DNA of 64,000 nt from Nocardia puris (GTDB lineage: Bacteria > Actinomycetota > Actinomycetes > Mycobacteriales > Mycobacteriaceae), in the NCBI RefSeq assembly GCF_003315035.1, contig NZ_QNRE01000016.1, forward strand, positions 116,618 to 180,617, written 5' to 3'. The notes below the pieces were generated by a model. The model searched no databases, was not told where the DNA came from, and saw only the letters and a program-made list of their open reading frames with translations. The position numbers and the translations under genes are program-made. Below are positions 59,479 through 64,000 of the stretch, piece by piece. Within the stretch, counting starts at the first letter, position 1; each line of letters begins with the position of its first letter.

Positions 59479-64000
<4,522 letters not shown>

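Overview
The window is high-GC DNA (roughly 70%) from an actinobacterium of the mycolic-acid group. Nocardia is the most likely genus, which is an inference from gene content. The core block from about 7.9 to 26.7 kb (purH, purN, perM-like, DUF5336, sucD, sucC, M23 peptidase, pcrA/uvrD1, chorismate mutase, pgi) has the gene order and relative orientation I know from the Mycobacterium tuberculosis Rv0946c-Rv0957 region. The accessory genes (a terminal NRPS, an AvrD homologue, many TetR regulators) fit Nocardia. I saw no tRNA, rRNA, insertion sequence, prophage or CRISPR array.

Layout. (1) 1-5452: a possible small-molecule cluster. It holds the 3' end of an AvrD-family gene, a divergent TetR regulator, two paralogous P-loop proteins, a 14-TM DHA2 exporter and an HAD-IB phosphatase. 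A strong hairpin separates it from a LysM/lectin protein. (2) 5540-7687: LysM-lectin, lipoprotein, TIGR01777 epimerase. (3) 7887-26715: the conserved housekeeping block for purine synthesis, succinyl-CoA synthetase, cell-wall hydrolase, DNA repair helicase, aromatic amino acid and sugar metabolism, with an extra succinate-semialdehyde dehydrogenase. (4) 27064-33040: K+ channel, nucleoside-kinase-like protein, a TetR-AidB operon with a perfect 12-bp-arm operator, and a PapA/condensation-like acyltransferase. (5) 33194-38981: PNPOx-like protein divergent from a MocR regulator, cupin, thyA-folA, cobF, and an Fpg/Nei glycosylase. (6) 39013-43452: TetR/SnoaL-like pair, carboxylesterase, and a flavoprotein disulfide reductase coupled to DUF2630.

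(7) 43609-47524: a DyP peroxidase and encapsulin nanocompartment operon (the C-terminal cargo tail is visible), a PH-like membrane protein and a TerD-TerA fusion. (8) 47655-55149: a TetR-controlled operon with an APC permease, two DUF1989 urea-carboxylase-associated proteins and a carboxyltransferase that lacks the biotin-carboxylase and biotin-carrier parts of urea carboxylase. A RidA-like protein and an Old Yellow Enzyme follow under a separate promoter with a palindromic operator. (9) 55175-59385: a 50-aa protein, epoxide hydrolase, WYL regulator, and a quinone-reductase-like oxidoreductase with a divergent TetR. (10) 59479-64000: the C-terminal 1,500 residues of an NRPS that runs past the window edge. 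It has an epimerization-like domain with a damaged active site and ends in a remnant adenylation domain.

The most unusual parts are the AvrD neighbourhood, the headless urea-carboxylase-like operon, the Trp-repeat M23 peptidase with a possible coupled leader ORF, and the truncated NRPS terminus. Many TetR genes have a clear palindromic operator beside them.
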